In this document: positions 8,637-16,521 of the stretch, one piece after another | Layout: the number at the start of each line of letters is the position of its first letter | Position numbering within the stretch: position 1 is the first letter of the stretch | DNA from: Acidovorax sp. NB1 | GTDB taxonomy: Bacteria; Pseudomonadota; Gammaproteobacteria; Burkholderiales; Burkholderiaceae_C | DNA length: 64,000 nt | Direction: 5' to 3' | Assembly: GCF_005405905.1 (NCBI RefSeq) | Contig: NZ_BJHU01000016.1 | Coordinates: 81,145 to 145,144, forward strand | The notes under the pieces: generated by a model | What the model saw: only the letters and a program-made list of their open reading frames with translations | Database searches by the model: none | What the model was told of the DNA's origin: nothing | Position numbers and translations under genes: made by a program

Positions 8637-10097
8637 ATGAGCGAACCGAAAGAACTATCCCCCTCGTTTGAACCCGTGGCGCAGGATGCCACCGACCTGC
8701 CCGAGGGCTGGCTGCAGGTGCAGTCCATGGACCTTGACGCCCAGGGCGTTGCCCGTAAGCCCGACGGCAAGGTCGTCTTCATCGATGGCGCCCTCACGTC
8801 CGAGCTGGTCACTGCCAACACCCACCGCAAGAAGAACAACTGGGAGCAGGCCAGCCTGGTGGCCATCCACCGCGAGTCGTCGCAGCGCGTGCGCCCTGGC
8901 TGCCAGCACTTTGGCCTGCATGCAGGGGCCTGCGGAGGCTGCAAGATGCAGCACTTGCACGTGAGTGCGCAGGTGGCCGTCAAGCAGCGTGTGCTGGAGG
9001 ACAACCTCTGGCACCTGGGCAAGGTCAAGGCCGAGACCGTGATGCGCCCCATTGAAGGGCCCGCCTGGGGCTACCGCTTCCGTGCCCGCCTGGCTGTGCG
9101 CCATGTGATCAAGAAGGGCCAGGTGCTGGTGGGCTTTCATGAGCGCAAGAGCCGCTACATCGCCGACATGCAGACCTGCAAGATACTGCCCCCGCATGTG
9201 GACGCGATGCTGATGCCGCTGCGTGCGCTGATCGCCAGCATGGACGCGCGCGACACCTGCCCGCAGATCGAACTGGCCTGTGGCGACAGCGTGACCGCCA
9301 TGGTGCTGCGCCATCTGGAGTCGCTCTCCGCAGACGACATCGTCCGGCTGCGTGCCTTTGGCGCGGAGCATGGCGTGCAGTGGTGGCTGCAGCCCAAGGG
9401 TCCCGACACGGTGAAGCTGCTGGACGAAGTTGGCGAGCAGCTGTCGTATGCGCTGCCGGACTTTGGCATCACCATGCCCTTCAAGCCCACGGACTTCACC
9501 CAGGTGAACCCGCACATCAACCAGGTGCTGGTGACCCGGGCGCTGCGCCTGCTGGATGTGAAGCCGCACGAGCGCGTGATCGACTGGTTCTGCGGCCTGG
9601 GCAACTTCACGCTGCCGCTGGCCACGCAGGCCCGCGAGGTGCTGGGCATCGAGGGCAGTGAGGCCCTGGTGGCCCGTTCGCGCGAAAACTATGCATTGAA
9701 TCAGGCCCTTGCGCGCGACCAGAAAGTGCTGGCAGCTACTGATTTTGTAGCGCGCAACCTGTTTGAGATGACCCCCGAAATGCTGGTGGCCGATGGCACT
9801 GCCGACAAGTGGCTGGTGGACCCGCCGCGCGAAGGCGCGTTTGCGCTGGCCAAGGCGCTGGCCGACATCGAACAGGCCCGCATCGGTGCCGAGGGCGCTG
9901 GCCCGTTGCCCGCCGGGGCTGAGGGCTGGACGCCCCCGAAGCGCATCGTGTACGTGAGCTGCAACCCCGCCACCCTGGCGCGGGATGCAGGCCTGCTGGT
10001 GCACCTGGCAGGCTACAAATGCACAGCGGCGGGCATGGTCAACATGTTCCCGCACACTGCGCACGTTGAGAGCATGGCGGTGTTCGAGCGGGTGTAG
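8637..10097 (+). CDS. rlmD: 23S rRNA (uracil-1939-C5)-methyltransferase
   Basis: SAM-dependent enzyme making m5U1939 in 23S rRNA. The 486-residue product has the iron-sulfur cysteines Cys89, Cys99, Cys102 ([20 protein letters not shown]) and Cys181. The Rossmann SAM site is near [12 protein letters not shown], and the catalytic motif [12 protein letters not shown] has nucleophile Cys442. The N-terminal TRAM region is present but divergent. A dispersed repeat (9698-9752) is read as coding sequence at about residues 355-372, between the SAM-binding motif and the LVDPPREGA motif. The reading frame is kept, so the enzyme should be intact. Confidence 0.96.
   Translation: MSEPKELSPSFEPVAQDATDLPEGWLQVQSMDLDAQGVARKPDGKVVFIDGALTSELVTANTHRKKNNWEQASLVAIHRESSQRVRPGCQHFGLHAGACGGCKMQHLHVSAQVAVKQRVLEDNLWHLGKVKAETVMRPIEGPAWGYRFRARLAVRHVIKKGQVLVGFHERKSRYIADMQTCKILPPHVDAMLMPLRALIASMDARDTCPQIELACGDSVTAMVLRHLESLSADDIVRLRAFGAEHGVQWWLQPKGPDTVKLLDEVGEQLSYALPDFGITMPFKPTDFTQVNPHINQVLVTRALRLLDVKPHERVIDWFCGLGNFTLPLATQAREVLGIEGSEALVARSRENYALNQALARDQKVLAATDFVARNLFEMTPEMLVADGTADKWLVDPPREGAFALAKALADIEQARIGAEGAGPLPAGAEGWTPPKRIVYVSCNPATLARDAGLLVHLAGYKCTAAGMVNMFPHTAHVESMAVFERV
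9698..9752 (-). repeat. Dispersed repeat copy inside rlmD
   Basis: On the minus strand it reads AATCAGTAGCTGCCAGCAC, then TCGCGCGCAAGGGCC. It aligns block by block with the intergenic copies at 54621-54675 and 16403-16451. It contributes residues of the form [18 protein letters not shown] to RlmD. Confidence 0.6.
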
Positions 10098-10197
10098 AGG
10101 AGGGGCAATGCTGCCGGGGCGTGTGGCCCTGGCGTGCATGCCAGCCGAAAGACTCGGAGACGAGAGGCGGGGCCTTGCCCCTGGCGAGCCAGACCGC

Positions 10198-10578
10198 TCA
10201 GCTGCGGCTGCGGCTGGACGCGGGGTCGCGGGTTTCTGTTTCGATCTCGGTGTTGCTGCTGCCCTTGCGCGGCTCGGGCTTCTCGGCCTTGGTCAATACC
10301 GAGGGCGTGCCCTCGATCTTGTTCTCGCGCATGTAGGCGTCCATCTCTTTCCACCCCGCAAACACCGAGGCCTTGGCGGCCTTGGGGTTCAGGGTGTAGC
10401 AGTCTTCCAGTCCACGCAGCGCGTGGCGGCAGGCTCCGCCAATGGCCTTGGCCTCGGCGTCGCGTTGCGCAACGCGAGGGTCAGGGCCCAGGCCGGGGAT
10501 CTTGTCGCAGCCAGCAAGCAGCAGAAGGCCCGCCAGAACCGTCAGGCGTATCGCGGTGGAGGGGCTTTGTGGATACAT
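10198..10578 (-). CDS. Small lipoprotein of unknown function
   Basis: A 126-residue protein starting with a short lipoprotein signal whose lipobox is LLAG-C24, so it should be lipid-anchored after cleavage before Cys24. The next residue is Asp, which by the E. coli rule would favour inner-membrane retention. The mature part has two more cysteines (GACRHALRGLEDCYTL) and a charged, Ser/Arg/Glu-rich low-complexity tail. I recognise no family. The stop lies 100 bases beyond the rlmD stop, and the two genes converge. Confidence 0.7.
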   Translation of the reverse strand: MYPQSPSTAIRLTVLAGLLLLAGCDKIPGLGPDPRVAQRDAEAKAIGGACRHALRGLEDCYTLNPKAAKASVFAGWKEMDAYMRENKIEGTPSVLTKAEKPEPRKGSSNTEIETETRDPASSRSRS

Positions 10579-10640
10579 GTACTTGCATTATCGGCACACT
10601 GGCCGCGCTATTGAGGCCTGATCCGGGTGCGCGGTCCACA

Positions 10641-10665
10641 AAAAAGGCTCCCGAGGGAGCCTTTT
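10641..10665 (-). terminator. Intrinsic terminator of the BAX-inhibitor-1 gene
   Basis: Perfect GGCTCCC/GGGAGCC stem flanked by A-runs and T-runs. On the minus strand the stem is followed by TTTTTT. It lies 26 bases after the stop at 10691. Confidence 0.85.
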
Positions 10666-10690
10666 GGTGGTGGTCAAGGGAACGGCGGGG

Positions 10691-11389
10691 TTATTCGCGC
10701 TCGCCGCCCATGATGCCCAGCAGGGCCAGCAGGCTCTGGAACACGTTGAAGATGTCCAGGTACAGGGCCAGCGTGGCGCTGATGTAGTTGGTTTCGCCAC
10801 CGTCCAGGATCTGCTTCAGGTCATACAGCATATAGGCGCTAAAGATGCCGATGGCCAGCATCGAGATCACCATCATGCCCACGGTGGAACCCACGAACAC
10901 ATTGATGATGCCGCCCACCATGAGCACCAGCGCGCCCACCATCAGCCACTTGCCCATGCCCGACAGGTCGCGCTTGATCACGCTGGCCAGGCTGGCCATC
11001 ACGAAGAACACACCGGCGGTGCCGGCAAACGCCGTCATGATCAGGTCGGTGCCGTTCTTGAAGCCCAGCACCATGCCGATCAGGCGCGAGAGCATCAGGC
11101 CCATGAAGAACGTGAAGGCCAGCAGCACGGGCACACCGGCCGCCGAGCGCTTGGTCTTTTCGATCGCGAACATGAAGGCGAACGCGCCGCCCAGGAACAC
11201 GATCAGGCCCACGCCGCCGCGCAGCGACTGGGTGATGCCAGTGGCCACACCGATCCAGGCGCCCAGCACCGTGGGGATCATGCTCAGGGCCAGCAGCCAG
11301 TAGGTATTGCGCAGCACCTTGTGGCGCTCTTCCTGCGAGATGCCATAGCCCGCAGAGTGGCCCAGGGTGGTGACTTGGTCGTTCATCAT
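10691..11389 (-). CDS. BAX inhibitor-1 / YccA family membrane protein
   Basis: A 232-residue polytopic inner-membrane protein with about seven hydrophobic segments, of the Bax inhibitor-1 (TMBIM, YccA/YbhL) family. Members are linked to FtsH-dependent membrane protein quality control (YccA) or ion/proton leak; no enzyme activity is expected. The frame is open 39 codons further upstream, but the ATG at 11389 has AAGGAGAG 8 bases before it. The translation from it (MMNDQVTTLGHSAGYGISQEERHKVLRNTYW reads like other family N-termini) supports that start. The C-terminal signature ILDGGETNYISATLALYLDIFNVFQ is typical. Single-gene transcript ending at the terminator at 10641-10665. Confidence 0.93.
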   Translation of the reverse strand: MMNDQVTTLGHSAGYGISQEERHKVLRNTYWLLALSMIPTVLGAWIGVATGITQSLRGGVGLIVFLGGAFAFMFAIEKTKRSAAGVPVLLAFTFFMGLMLSRLIGMVLGFKNGTDLIMTAFAGTAGVFFVMASLASVIKRDLSGMGKWLMVGALVLMVGGIINVFVGSTVGMMVISMLAIGIFSAYMLYDLKQILDGGETNYISATLALYLDIFNVFQSLLALLGIMGGERE

Positions 11390-11627
11390 CTTGTGTCTCT
11401 CCTTGTTGGCCTGCACAGCGCAGACGCCCCAAATTTTAGGCGTTGGTGGTTTTTGGCCGCCCAATAACCGCATCCGGTCACCTACTTTTGGTAAGGGTAC
11501 TTTCACCCTGCGTGGGGGTGAGCGCGCCCCGTGATGCCGCTATGCTTGCGGCTTCCTCGGTCCGGGCGCTCCAACAGGGCGGCCCGCGCGATCTTTCTCC
11601 TTCCTTCTCCTATCCGGACACCTCGCC

Positions 11628-12035
11628 ATGAAAACCAAGCATGAACTCGAACTGGCCGACGTCAAGGCCGTTGCCGCCGCTGCCGAAGCCGAGGCCCTCA
11701 AGAACAACTGGGCCGTGACCATCGCCATCGTGGACGACGGCGGCCACCTGCTGTGGCTGCAGCGCCTGGACGGCGCCGCTGCCGTGTCCTCGCACATTGC
11801 CCCCTCCAAGGCCCGCACGGCCGCGCTGGGCCGCCGCGAGAGCAAGGTGTACGAAGATGTCATCAACGGTGGCCGCACCTCGTTCCTGAGCGCGCCCACC
11901 ATCGACGGCCTGCTTGAAGGCGGCGTGCCGATCATGAAGGACGGCCAATGTCTGGGTGCCGTGGGCGTGAGCGGCGTAAAGTCCACCGAAGACGCGCAGA
12001 TCGCCCGCGCAGGGATTGCGGCCCTGGGCCTGTAA
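11628..12035 (+). CDS. GlcG/HbpS family heme- or cofactor-binding protein
   Basis: A 135-residue single-domain protein of the GlcG/HbpS family (Haem_degrading). The fold is recognisable from VTIAIVDDGGHLLWLQRLDGA, the SSHIAPSKARTAA helix, GGVPIMKDGQCLGAVGVSG and a C-terminal helix with the EDAQIARAGIAAL pattern. Relatives bind haem or occur with glycolate and diol metabolism genes; the role of this copy is unknown. There is no signal peptide, so it is cytoplasmic. It is monocistronic and ends at a strong terminator (12119-12148). The nearest gene is hemP about 320 bases away, which may be chance. Confidence 0.9.
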   Translation: MKTKHELELADVKAVAAAAEAEALKNNWAVTIAIVDDGGHLLWLQRLDGAAAVSSHIAPSKARTAALGRRESKVYEDVINGGRTSFLSAPTIDGLLEGGVPIMKDGQCLGAVGVSGVKSTEDAQIARAGIAALGL

Positions 12036-12118
12036 GGACTGGACTGCACGCGTGGATGGGCCGTGTGGCGTCATCCTGAAGCGGGGGGCGTCACAGACCT
12101 GCACTTCGCGTCACGCAT

Positions 12119-12148
12119 AAAAAAACCGGCTGAAGAGCCGGTTTTTTT
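12119..12148 (+). terminator. Intrinsic terminator after the GlcG/HbpS gene
   Basis: ACCGGC-tgaaga-GCCGGT stem between an A-run and seven Ts. It is symmetrical enough to act on both strands. The rest of the 12036-12358 gap shows nothing else I can support. Confidence 0.88.
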
Positions 12149-12358
12149 ATGGTGCCTTCGCTGCATGTTCTGACAGCGGTGACCGAGAGATCGGTGGAGA
12201 AAAAAAGCCTGGCTACGCGGGCGAACCCGTTGGCTGGCAAAAACGACCCTTGCGAGCTTGTTGCAAGCCCGGGAGTCGCCCCACGATGAAACTGTTGGGG
12301 GCCTGGCAGCAGCCTGAATGTGCTGCCGAGGGGGAGGAGGGGAGCAGGGCGGCTGCGC

Positions 12359-12580
12359 TTATTTGGTCAGGATCAGCTTGCCCAGCTTGGTGGCCTGCAG
12401 GCGGTACACCGAGCCGTTGTGGCTGATCGCCACGGCTTTCTGGCCCTGCAGCAAGGCGCTGCTGTCCACGGCGGCCGACACGGCTTCGGCGCTCTGGGCG
12501 CCTTCGCCAGGGGCGAGCGAGGCCGCCTTGTCGGAGGCGACAGAGCGCAGGAGCGAGGCGGCGGTCATGGTGGCTTGCAT
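12359..12580 (-). CDS. hemP: Hemin uptake protein HemP family
   Basis: A short protein (73 residues from this start) whose C-terminal half is a clear HemP domain: LLQGQKAVAISHNGSVYRLQ followed by TKLGKLILTK. HemP proteins accompany haem and siderophore uptake genes, and in Burkholderia the protein has been reported as a regulator of haem uptake. The frame is open up to 12646, but that would place the Fur-like operator (12615-12633) inside the gene. The ATG at 12580 has ACAGGAAAA about 10 bases upstream, while the ATG at 12601 has no ribosome site, so 12580 is preferred. The N-terminal 40 residues are low-complexity Ala/Ser. Confidence 0.85.
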   Translation of the reverse strand: MQATMTAASLLRSVASDKAASLAPGEGAQSAEAVSAAVDSSALLQGQKAVAISHNGSVYRLQATKLGKLILTK

Positions 12581-12614
12581 GGAGGTTTTTTCCTGTGTCA
12601 TTGCATTGCGTTTT

Positions 12615-12633
12615 GCTAATGATAACGATTCGC
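12615..12633 (-). promoter_or_regulatory. Fur box before hemP
   Basis: The plus strand reads GCTAATGATAACGATTCGC, 14 of 19 positions equal to the canonical Fur box GATAATGATAATCATTATC. It is 35 bases upstream of the hemP start. Confidence 0.75.
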
Positions 12634-12783
12634 AATTACGAGTCAAGCGAATTGCATGTTTCTTTTTGTTCTTTTTTCCCGGCGGTCAGCACGTGAGAAA
12701 TTGAACGGTGGCATGCCCTGGTGTTGATCCGCCTTGCGCCTGGCTTGTAGGGCCGGACAAGGCCCGGCGATGTGGCGGCCCAC

Positions 12784-12814
12784 AAAAAAGCCCGGCAAGC
12801 AAGGCTGGCCGGGC
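12784..12814 (-). terminator. Intrinsic terminator after exbD
   Basis: GCCCGGC/GCCGGGC stem. On the minus strand it is followed by TTTTTTGTGGG. It lies 28 bases beyond the exbD stop and would end the bfd-tonB-exbB-exbD transcript before hemP. Confidence 0.8.
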
Positions 12815-12841
12815 GGGGGCAACAAACCCTTTGGGGGGCTG

Positions 12842-13249
12842 TTACTGCGGGTCGGTCACAAACCCGATCTTGCGCACCCCGGCGCGCTGCGCAGCGGCCA
12901 TGGCCTGGGCCACGTATTCGTAGCGCACGCTCTTGTCGCCCCGGATGTGCAGGTCGGGCTGGGGCTCCTTGGCGGCCTCGGCCTGCAGGCGGGGGAAGAG
13001 TTCTTCTTCCGTCACCTGCGATTCGTTCCAGTAGAACTTGCCATCGGCCGCCACCGACAGGCGCACGGTTTCCGGCTTGACGTTTTCGGGCTGGTTCGTG
13101 GCCCGGGGCAGGTCTACGTTGACCGAGTGTTTCATCACCGGCACGGTGATGATGAAGATGATGAGCAGCACCAGCATGACGTCCACCAGGGGCGTCATGT
13201 TGATCTCGTTCATCACATCATCGGCATCGTCTTGCGTTCCGAAAGCCAT
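12842..13249 (-). CDS. exbD: ExbD-type TonB energy-transducing subunit
   Basis: A 135-residue inner-membrane protein with one membrane segment (about 20-40, PLVDVMLVLLIIFIITVPVM) that carries the essential Asp of ExbD/TolR proton channels, and a periplasmic domain behind it. With ExbB it uses proton motive force to energise TonB, which opens outer-membrane siderophore and haem receptors. It starts 3 bases after the exbB stop, so the two are co-translated. It is the last gene of the tonB-exbB-exbD set and is followed by a terminator. The presence of tonB next to it favours ExbD over TolR. Confidence 0.94.
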   Translation of the reverse strand: MAFGTQDDADDVMNEINMTPLVDVMLVLLIIFIITVPVMKHSVNVDLPRATNQPENVKPETVRLSVAADGKFYWNESQVTEEELFPRLQAEAAKEPQPDLHIRGDKSVRYEYVAQAMAAAQRAGVRKIGFVTDPQ

Positions 13250-13252
13250 GGC

Positions 13253-13972
13253 TTAGTTGCCTTTCTTGATGGGCAGGACCTTGCCCTGTTCGCCACTGGC
13301 AGACACGCGGGCACCGGTCACGAAGTAGGCATGCAAGTCGTGCGCAAAGCTGTTGAGGCCGCCCAGGATGGATTTATTGCCACGCACCAGCGCGTTGTAG
13401 CCCAGCACGGCGGGGATGGCCACGGCCAGGCCCAGGGCGGTCATGATCAGCGCTTCGCCGATGGGGCCGGCCACCTTGTCGATGGTGGACTGGCCCGAGG
13501 TGCCGATGGCCACCAGCGCATGGTAGATGCCCCACACGGTGCCAAACAGGCCGATGAACGGGGCGGTAGAGCCCACCGAGGCCAGGATGGCCAGGCCCGA
13601 TTGCAGGCGGGCGGTGAATTCGTCGATGCAGTTGCGCAGGCAGCGTGTGACCCAGTCGCTCACGTCCAGGCTGTCGTGCAGGTGGGCCTTGGTGTTGCGG
13701 TGGTGGGCGGTGGCTTCACGGCCTTCCAGCGCCAGGTGGCGGAAGGGGTTGGTGGGGTCGGCGCCCAGCTTGGTCAGGCCGGCGGCAAAGTCCTCGCTGT
13801 GCCAGAAATCTTGTGCGGCGCGGGTGTGCTTCTTGAACTTGATGATGTCCAGCGCCTTGATGAGGATGACAACCCACGAGGCCAGTGACATGGCCAGCAG
13901 GATGATGGCGACGGCGCGGGTGACGAAGTCGCCCTGGATCCATACGTTGGCGATGCCGAATTGCGATTCCAT
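13253..13972 (-). CDS. exbB: ExbB-type TonB energy-transducing subunit
   Basis: A 239-residue MotA/TolQ/ExbB family membrane protein. It has one membrane segment near residues 15-38 and two more in the C-terminal half, with the conserved GSTAPFIGLFGTVWGIYHAL region and the LGLAVAIPAVLGYNALVRGN motif. It forms the proton channel with ExbD. The frame is open further upstream into tonB sequence, but MESQFGIANVWIQGDFVTRA at 13972 is a normal family start, preceded by an AGGGAG at 8 bases. Gap to tonB upstream is 43 bases; gap to exbD downstream is 3 bases. Confidence 0.95.
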   Translation of the reverse strand: MESQFGIANVWIQGDFVTRAVAIILLAMSLASWVVILIKALDIIKFKKHTRAAQDFWHSEDFAAGLTKLGADPTNPFRHLALEGREATAHHRNTKAHLHDSLDVSDWVTRCLRNCIDEFTARLQSGLAILASVGSTAPFIGLFGTVWGIYHALVAIGTSGQSTIDKVAGPIGEALIMTALGLAVAIPAVLGYNALVRGNKSILGGLNSFAHDLHAYFVTGARVSASGEQGKVLPIKKGN

Positions 13973-14015
13973 GAAAAAACTCCCTGAAGCGGTGATCTGA
14001 AACTGTGAACTGTGG

Positions 14016-14702
14016 TTATTCGAGAACGAAGTTGACCGGGACCAGGTTCCACATGGTCTCGACCACTCCGTTGCGTTTGCCGGGCACGAAGCGCCAGCGC
14101 ATGACGGCCTCCTGGGCCTGGCGGTCCAGGCGCTCAAAGCCGCTGGACTTGTTGACTTCCACCTTCTGCGGCGTGCCGTCGGTGCCGATCAGCACCCGCA
14201 GCACCACCTTGCCTTGCTCGCCCATGCGTTTGCTGATGGCGGGGTAGCTGGGCTTGGGGTTGTTCAGGTAAGCGGCGTCGCTGGAAGGCAGCTCGATCTT
14301 GGGCGGCGCAGGCGGTGCCGGTGGGGCGGGCGGCGCCGGGGGTGCAACAGGCGCCTCGATGGGAGGTGCGGGTGGCTGGGGCGTGGTGATGCCCGTGGGG
14401 GCATTGGGCGCCGGTGTCGGGTCGGCAATGGCCACAGGCATGGGGGCCGGGCGCGGCGCGACCTTGGGGGCCGGGCGGGGCGGTGGTGGCGGCGCCGGGG
14501 GCGGCGGTGTGACCTTGGGGGGGGCGGGCGGGGCGATGAACTCGCTCAGTAGCTCGGCGGGCACGATGACCTCGGCCGCGCGGCGCAGCAGGCCGGACTG
14601 CAGGGCCCAGATGCCTGCCACGTGCAGGGCAATCACGGAGCCCACGATCACGGTGTTGCGGCTGACACCCCCGGGAGTGGCAAAACGATCAGGGTGAGAC
14701 AT
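14016..14702 (-). CDS. tonB: TonB energy transducer
   Basis: A 228-residue protein with an N-terminal membrane anchor (about 15-35) and a long Pro/Ala-rich spacer (about 50-140, repeats of PP, AP and PAPPAPPAPP type) that spans the periplasm. The C-terminal TonB domain (about 145-228) contains SYPAISKRMGEQGKVVLRVL, the receptor-contact region. It carries proton-motive energy to outer-membrane receptors such as the siderophore receptor encoded at 17285-19534. A dispersed repeat ends 1 base before its ATG. It is probably read from the Fur-controlled bfd promoter, because no terminator lies between. Confidence 0.95.
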   Translation of the reverse strand: MSHPDRFATPGGVSRNTVIVGSVIALHVAGIWALQSGLLRRAAEVIVPAELLSEFIAPPAPPKVTPPPPAPPPPPRPAPKVAPRPAPMPVAIADPTPAPNAPTGITTPQPPAPPIEAPVAPPAPPAPPAPPAPPKIELPSSDAAYLNNPKPSYPAISKRMGEQGKVVLRVLIGTDGTPQKVEVNKSSGFERLDRQAQEAVMRWRFVPGKRNGVVETMWNLVPVNFVLE

Positions 14703-14752
14703 AAAAATGATAGCAACCAGCGCTTGTGTATCAGGCGCCAGGGGCTTAAAAG
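14703..14752 (+). repeat. Dispersed repeat copy between the tiny ORF and tonB
   Basis: Reads AAAAATGATAGCAACCAGCG followed by ATCAGGCGCCAGGGGCTTAA, matching the family blocks. It directly abuts the tonB start codon, so it forms the 5' untranslated part in front of tonB. Confidence 0.7.
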
Positions 14753-14759
14753 ACCGATG

Positions 14760-14834
14760 TTACTTGCGGAAGATCCACCAGGCAGAGCCTGCCACGAGGA
14801 TCAGGCTGCCAGCGAGTGTTGAGAGGAGTTCCAT
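14760..14834 (-). CDS. Candidate 24-residue single-span membrane protein
   Basis: An ORF of 24 codons begins MELLSTLAGSLI and ends WWIFRK. It has one hydrophobic segment of about 16 residues with a short positive tail, as in known bacterial small membrane proteins. A GGAAAG ribosome site is 7 bases before the ATG. It overlaps the 3' end of bfd by 34 bases in another frame and lies between bfd and tonB, all on the minus strand. It is too short for homology to decide, and no function can be assigned. It is reported because the start signal, the clean membrane segment and the position in an iron operon agree. Confidence 0.4.
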   Translation of the reverse strand: MELLSTLAGSLILVAGSAWWIFRK

Positions 14835-15073
14835 GACTTGCTTTCCAGGATGGAGCTGGCAAGCTGGATCGGCTGCGGTGCCACGTCATTGTGCAGGGCG
14901 GCCACAGGATTCGAAACACTGCACTGCGCCACCACGTCGCGGGCGCAGCTTTCGCAGCAACCGCATTGGGTGGCCACGCCCAACTCGAACTGGATTTCGT
15001 CAAAGCTCATGCCAGCACGCGCATGGCGGGCAATCTCACGGTCGGAAACCCGGCGGCAAACACAGACGATCAT
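14801..15073 (-). CDS. bfd: Bacterioferritin-associated ferredoxin
   Basis: A 90-residue [2Fe-2S] protein. Cluster ligands are Cys4, Cys6, Cys37 and Cys40 (MIVCVC near the start and QCGCC), with two more nearby cysteines at 39 and 43. Bfd reduces the ferric core of bacterioferritin so that iron can be released when the cell is starved, and it is classically Fur-repressed. The C-terminal tail from about residue 55 is longer than in E. coli Bfd (64 residues) and has no clear features. A Fur-like palindrome lies 47 bases upstream. The gene begins the probable bfd-tiny ORF-tonB-exbB-exbD operon. Confidence 0.93.
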   Translation of the reverse strand: MIVCVCRRVSDREIARHARAGMSFDEIQFELGVATQCGCCESCARDVVAQCSVSNPVAALHNDVAPQPIQLASSILESKSWNSSQHSLAA

Positions 15074-15119
15074 GGGGAGCAGGCAGTGTGGCTGGCTGTT
15101 GAAGGGGTGACGAGATTAT

Positions 15120-15140
15120 AAATACGAATCTATCGCATTT
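15120..15140 (-). promoter_or_regulatory. Fur-like operator before bfd
   Basis: Palindrome AAATACGAAT-C-TATCGCATTT. It matches the ATGCGAATNATTCGCAT form of the Fur site at 13 of 16 defined positions and sits in an AT-rich stretch where the promoter is expected. Confidence 0.65.
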
Positions 15141-15249
15141 GCAATAAATCATTCCTGCCGACAGGGGCAAGGCTTTGATCGGCGTCAACACCTGTCCCGG
15201 CCATGGTCGCTGGCCATGGTTTTTGGCCATCCTCGGCCATCGCCAGGCA

Positions 15250-16395
15250 TCACGCGCCGGGGCGCAACGCCTGGGTCTCTGTGGCGTCCAGCAGCGCAGG
15301 GCGGGCGTCAGCCAGTGTGGCGCAGCCGGTGAGGGCCATGGCAACCTCCAGCTCGTCACGCAGCACGCGCAGCACATGGGCCACGCCTGCGGCCCCGGCA
15401 TTGGCCAGGCCCCACACGGCGGGGCGTCCCACCAGCACGGCCGATGCGCCCAGGGCCATGGCCTTGAGCACATCGGTGCCGCGCCGGATGCCGCCGTCCA
15501 CCAGCACCGGCAGCGCGCCGCCCACGGCCTGCACCACGCGGGGCAATGCGGTGGCGGTGGCGGGCGCAGTGTCCAGCGTGCGGCCGCCGTGGTTGGAGAC
15601 GATCAGGCCCGCCGCGCCCGCTGCCACCGCCTGGCGTGCGTCGGCCGGGTGCAGCACACCTTTGAGCAGCACGGGCAGGCGGGTGATGGACCGCAGCCAG
15701 GCCACGTCGTCCCAGGTGGGGGCCTGGTGCAGCAGTCCGTCAAACAGCGCGCTCTGGCTGGGGCGCAGATCGGGTTGTGGAGGCGGGGGCAGGCCTGCGA
15801 GGTTGACCGGGCCCACGCCAGGCGGCAGCCGGAAGCCCGCCCGCCGTTCGCGGTCGCGCACGCCGCTGGCGGGTGCATCCACCGTCAGCACCAGGGCCTC
15901 GTAGCCCGCTGCCTCGGCCCGCTGTACCAGCGCCTGGGTAAAGCCCCGGTCGTGCTGCAGGTAGAGCTGGAACCACAGCGGGCCGCGCCCCGGGTCGGGC
16001 TGCACGGCCTCGGCCACGGCTTCGAGCGTCACGCTGGCCTGGGTGCTGAGCACCACGCCCGCACCCAGCGCCGCCGCCGCGTAGGCCATGGCCAGTTCGC
16101 CATCGGGATGGGCCAGGCGCTGGAAGGCCACCGGCGCCAGCAAGATGGGGTGGGCCAGCGTGCGGCCCAGCAGCTGTACCCGGGTGTGGCCGCCCGCCAG
16201 CGGCCGCAGCACGCGGGGCCACAGGGGTAGGGCGTCCCAGGCGCTGCGGTTGGCGCACAGGGTGATTTCATCGCCCGCGCCCCCGCTGAAGTAGGCCCAG
16301 GCGTTGTCGTCCAGCTGCTGGTGCGCCTGCAGTTCGTGGTCGGCCAGGTTGGCGATCTCGGGGGGCAGCCGGTGGCGGGCGGGGGTGTAGGTCAT
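15250..16395 (-). CDS. FMN-dependent alpha-hydroxy-acid oxidase/dehydrogenase
   Basis: A 381-residue TIM-barrel flavoprotein of the lactate oxidase / glycolate oxidase / LldD family. It shows the FMN- and substrate-site motifs LLAPVAFQRLAHPDGE, the catalytic-loop SNHGGRTLD (His is the base, Arg binds the substrate carboxylate) and LVDGGIRRGTDVLKA. It oxidises an L-2-hydroxy acid such as L-lactate, mandelate or glycolate; the exact substrate cannot be read from sequence. It lies on the minus strand after piuC with about 126 bases and one dispersed repeat between, inside the iron block, with no obvious iron link. Confidence 0.9.
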   Translation of the reverse strand: MTYTPARHRLPPEIANLADHELQAHQQLDDNAWAYFSGGAGDEITLCANRSAWDALPLWPRVLRPLAGGHTRVQLLGRTLAHPILLAPVAFQRLAHPDGELAMAYAAAALGAGVVLSTQASVTLEAVAEAVQPDPGRGPLWFQLYLQHDRGFTQALVQRAEAAGYEALVLTVDAPASGVRDRERRAGFRLPPGVGPVNLAGLPPPPQPDLRPSQSALFDGLLHQAPTWDDVAWLRSITRLPVLLKGVLHPADARQAVAAGAAGLIVSNHGGRTLDTAPATATALPRVVQAVGGALPVLVDGGIRRGTDVLKAMALGASAVLVGRPAVWGLANAGAAGVAHVLRVLRDELEVAMALTGCATLADARPALLDATETQALRPGA

Positions 16396-16402
16396 ACCAA
16401 TG

Positions 16403-16451
16403 AAAAAAGCACCTTGCGCGCGTTCAGTATGCGCGAGGTGCTATTGAAATA
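16403..16451 (-). repeat. Dispersed repeat copy between piuC and the alpha-hydroxy-acid oxidase
   Basis: On the minus strand TTTCAATAGCACCTCGCGCA is followed by ACGCGCGCAAGGTGCTTTTT, closely matching the copy at 54621-54675. Confidence 0.75.
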
Positions 16452-16521
16452 GGAGTAAATCTGGCAAGGCAGGGGCCATGGCCTGAAGGAGCCGTGGTGC
16501 CTGGGTGCCGGAGGAGGCGGG

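Noticed and set aside
12601..12646. Longer N-terminus for HemP
   Set aside because: It would put the Fur-like operator inside the coding region, and no ribosome site precedes either upstream ATG.
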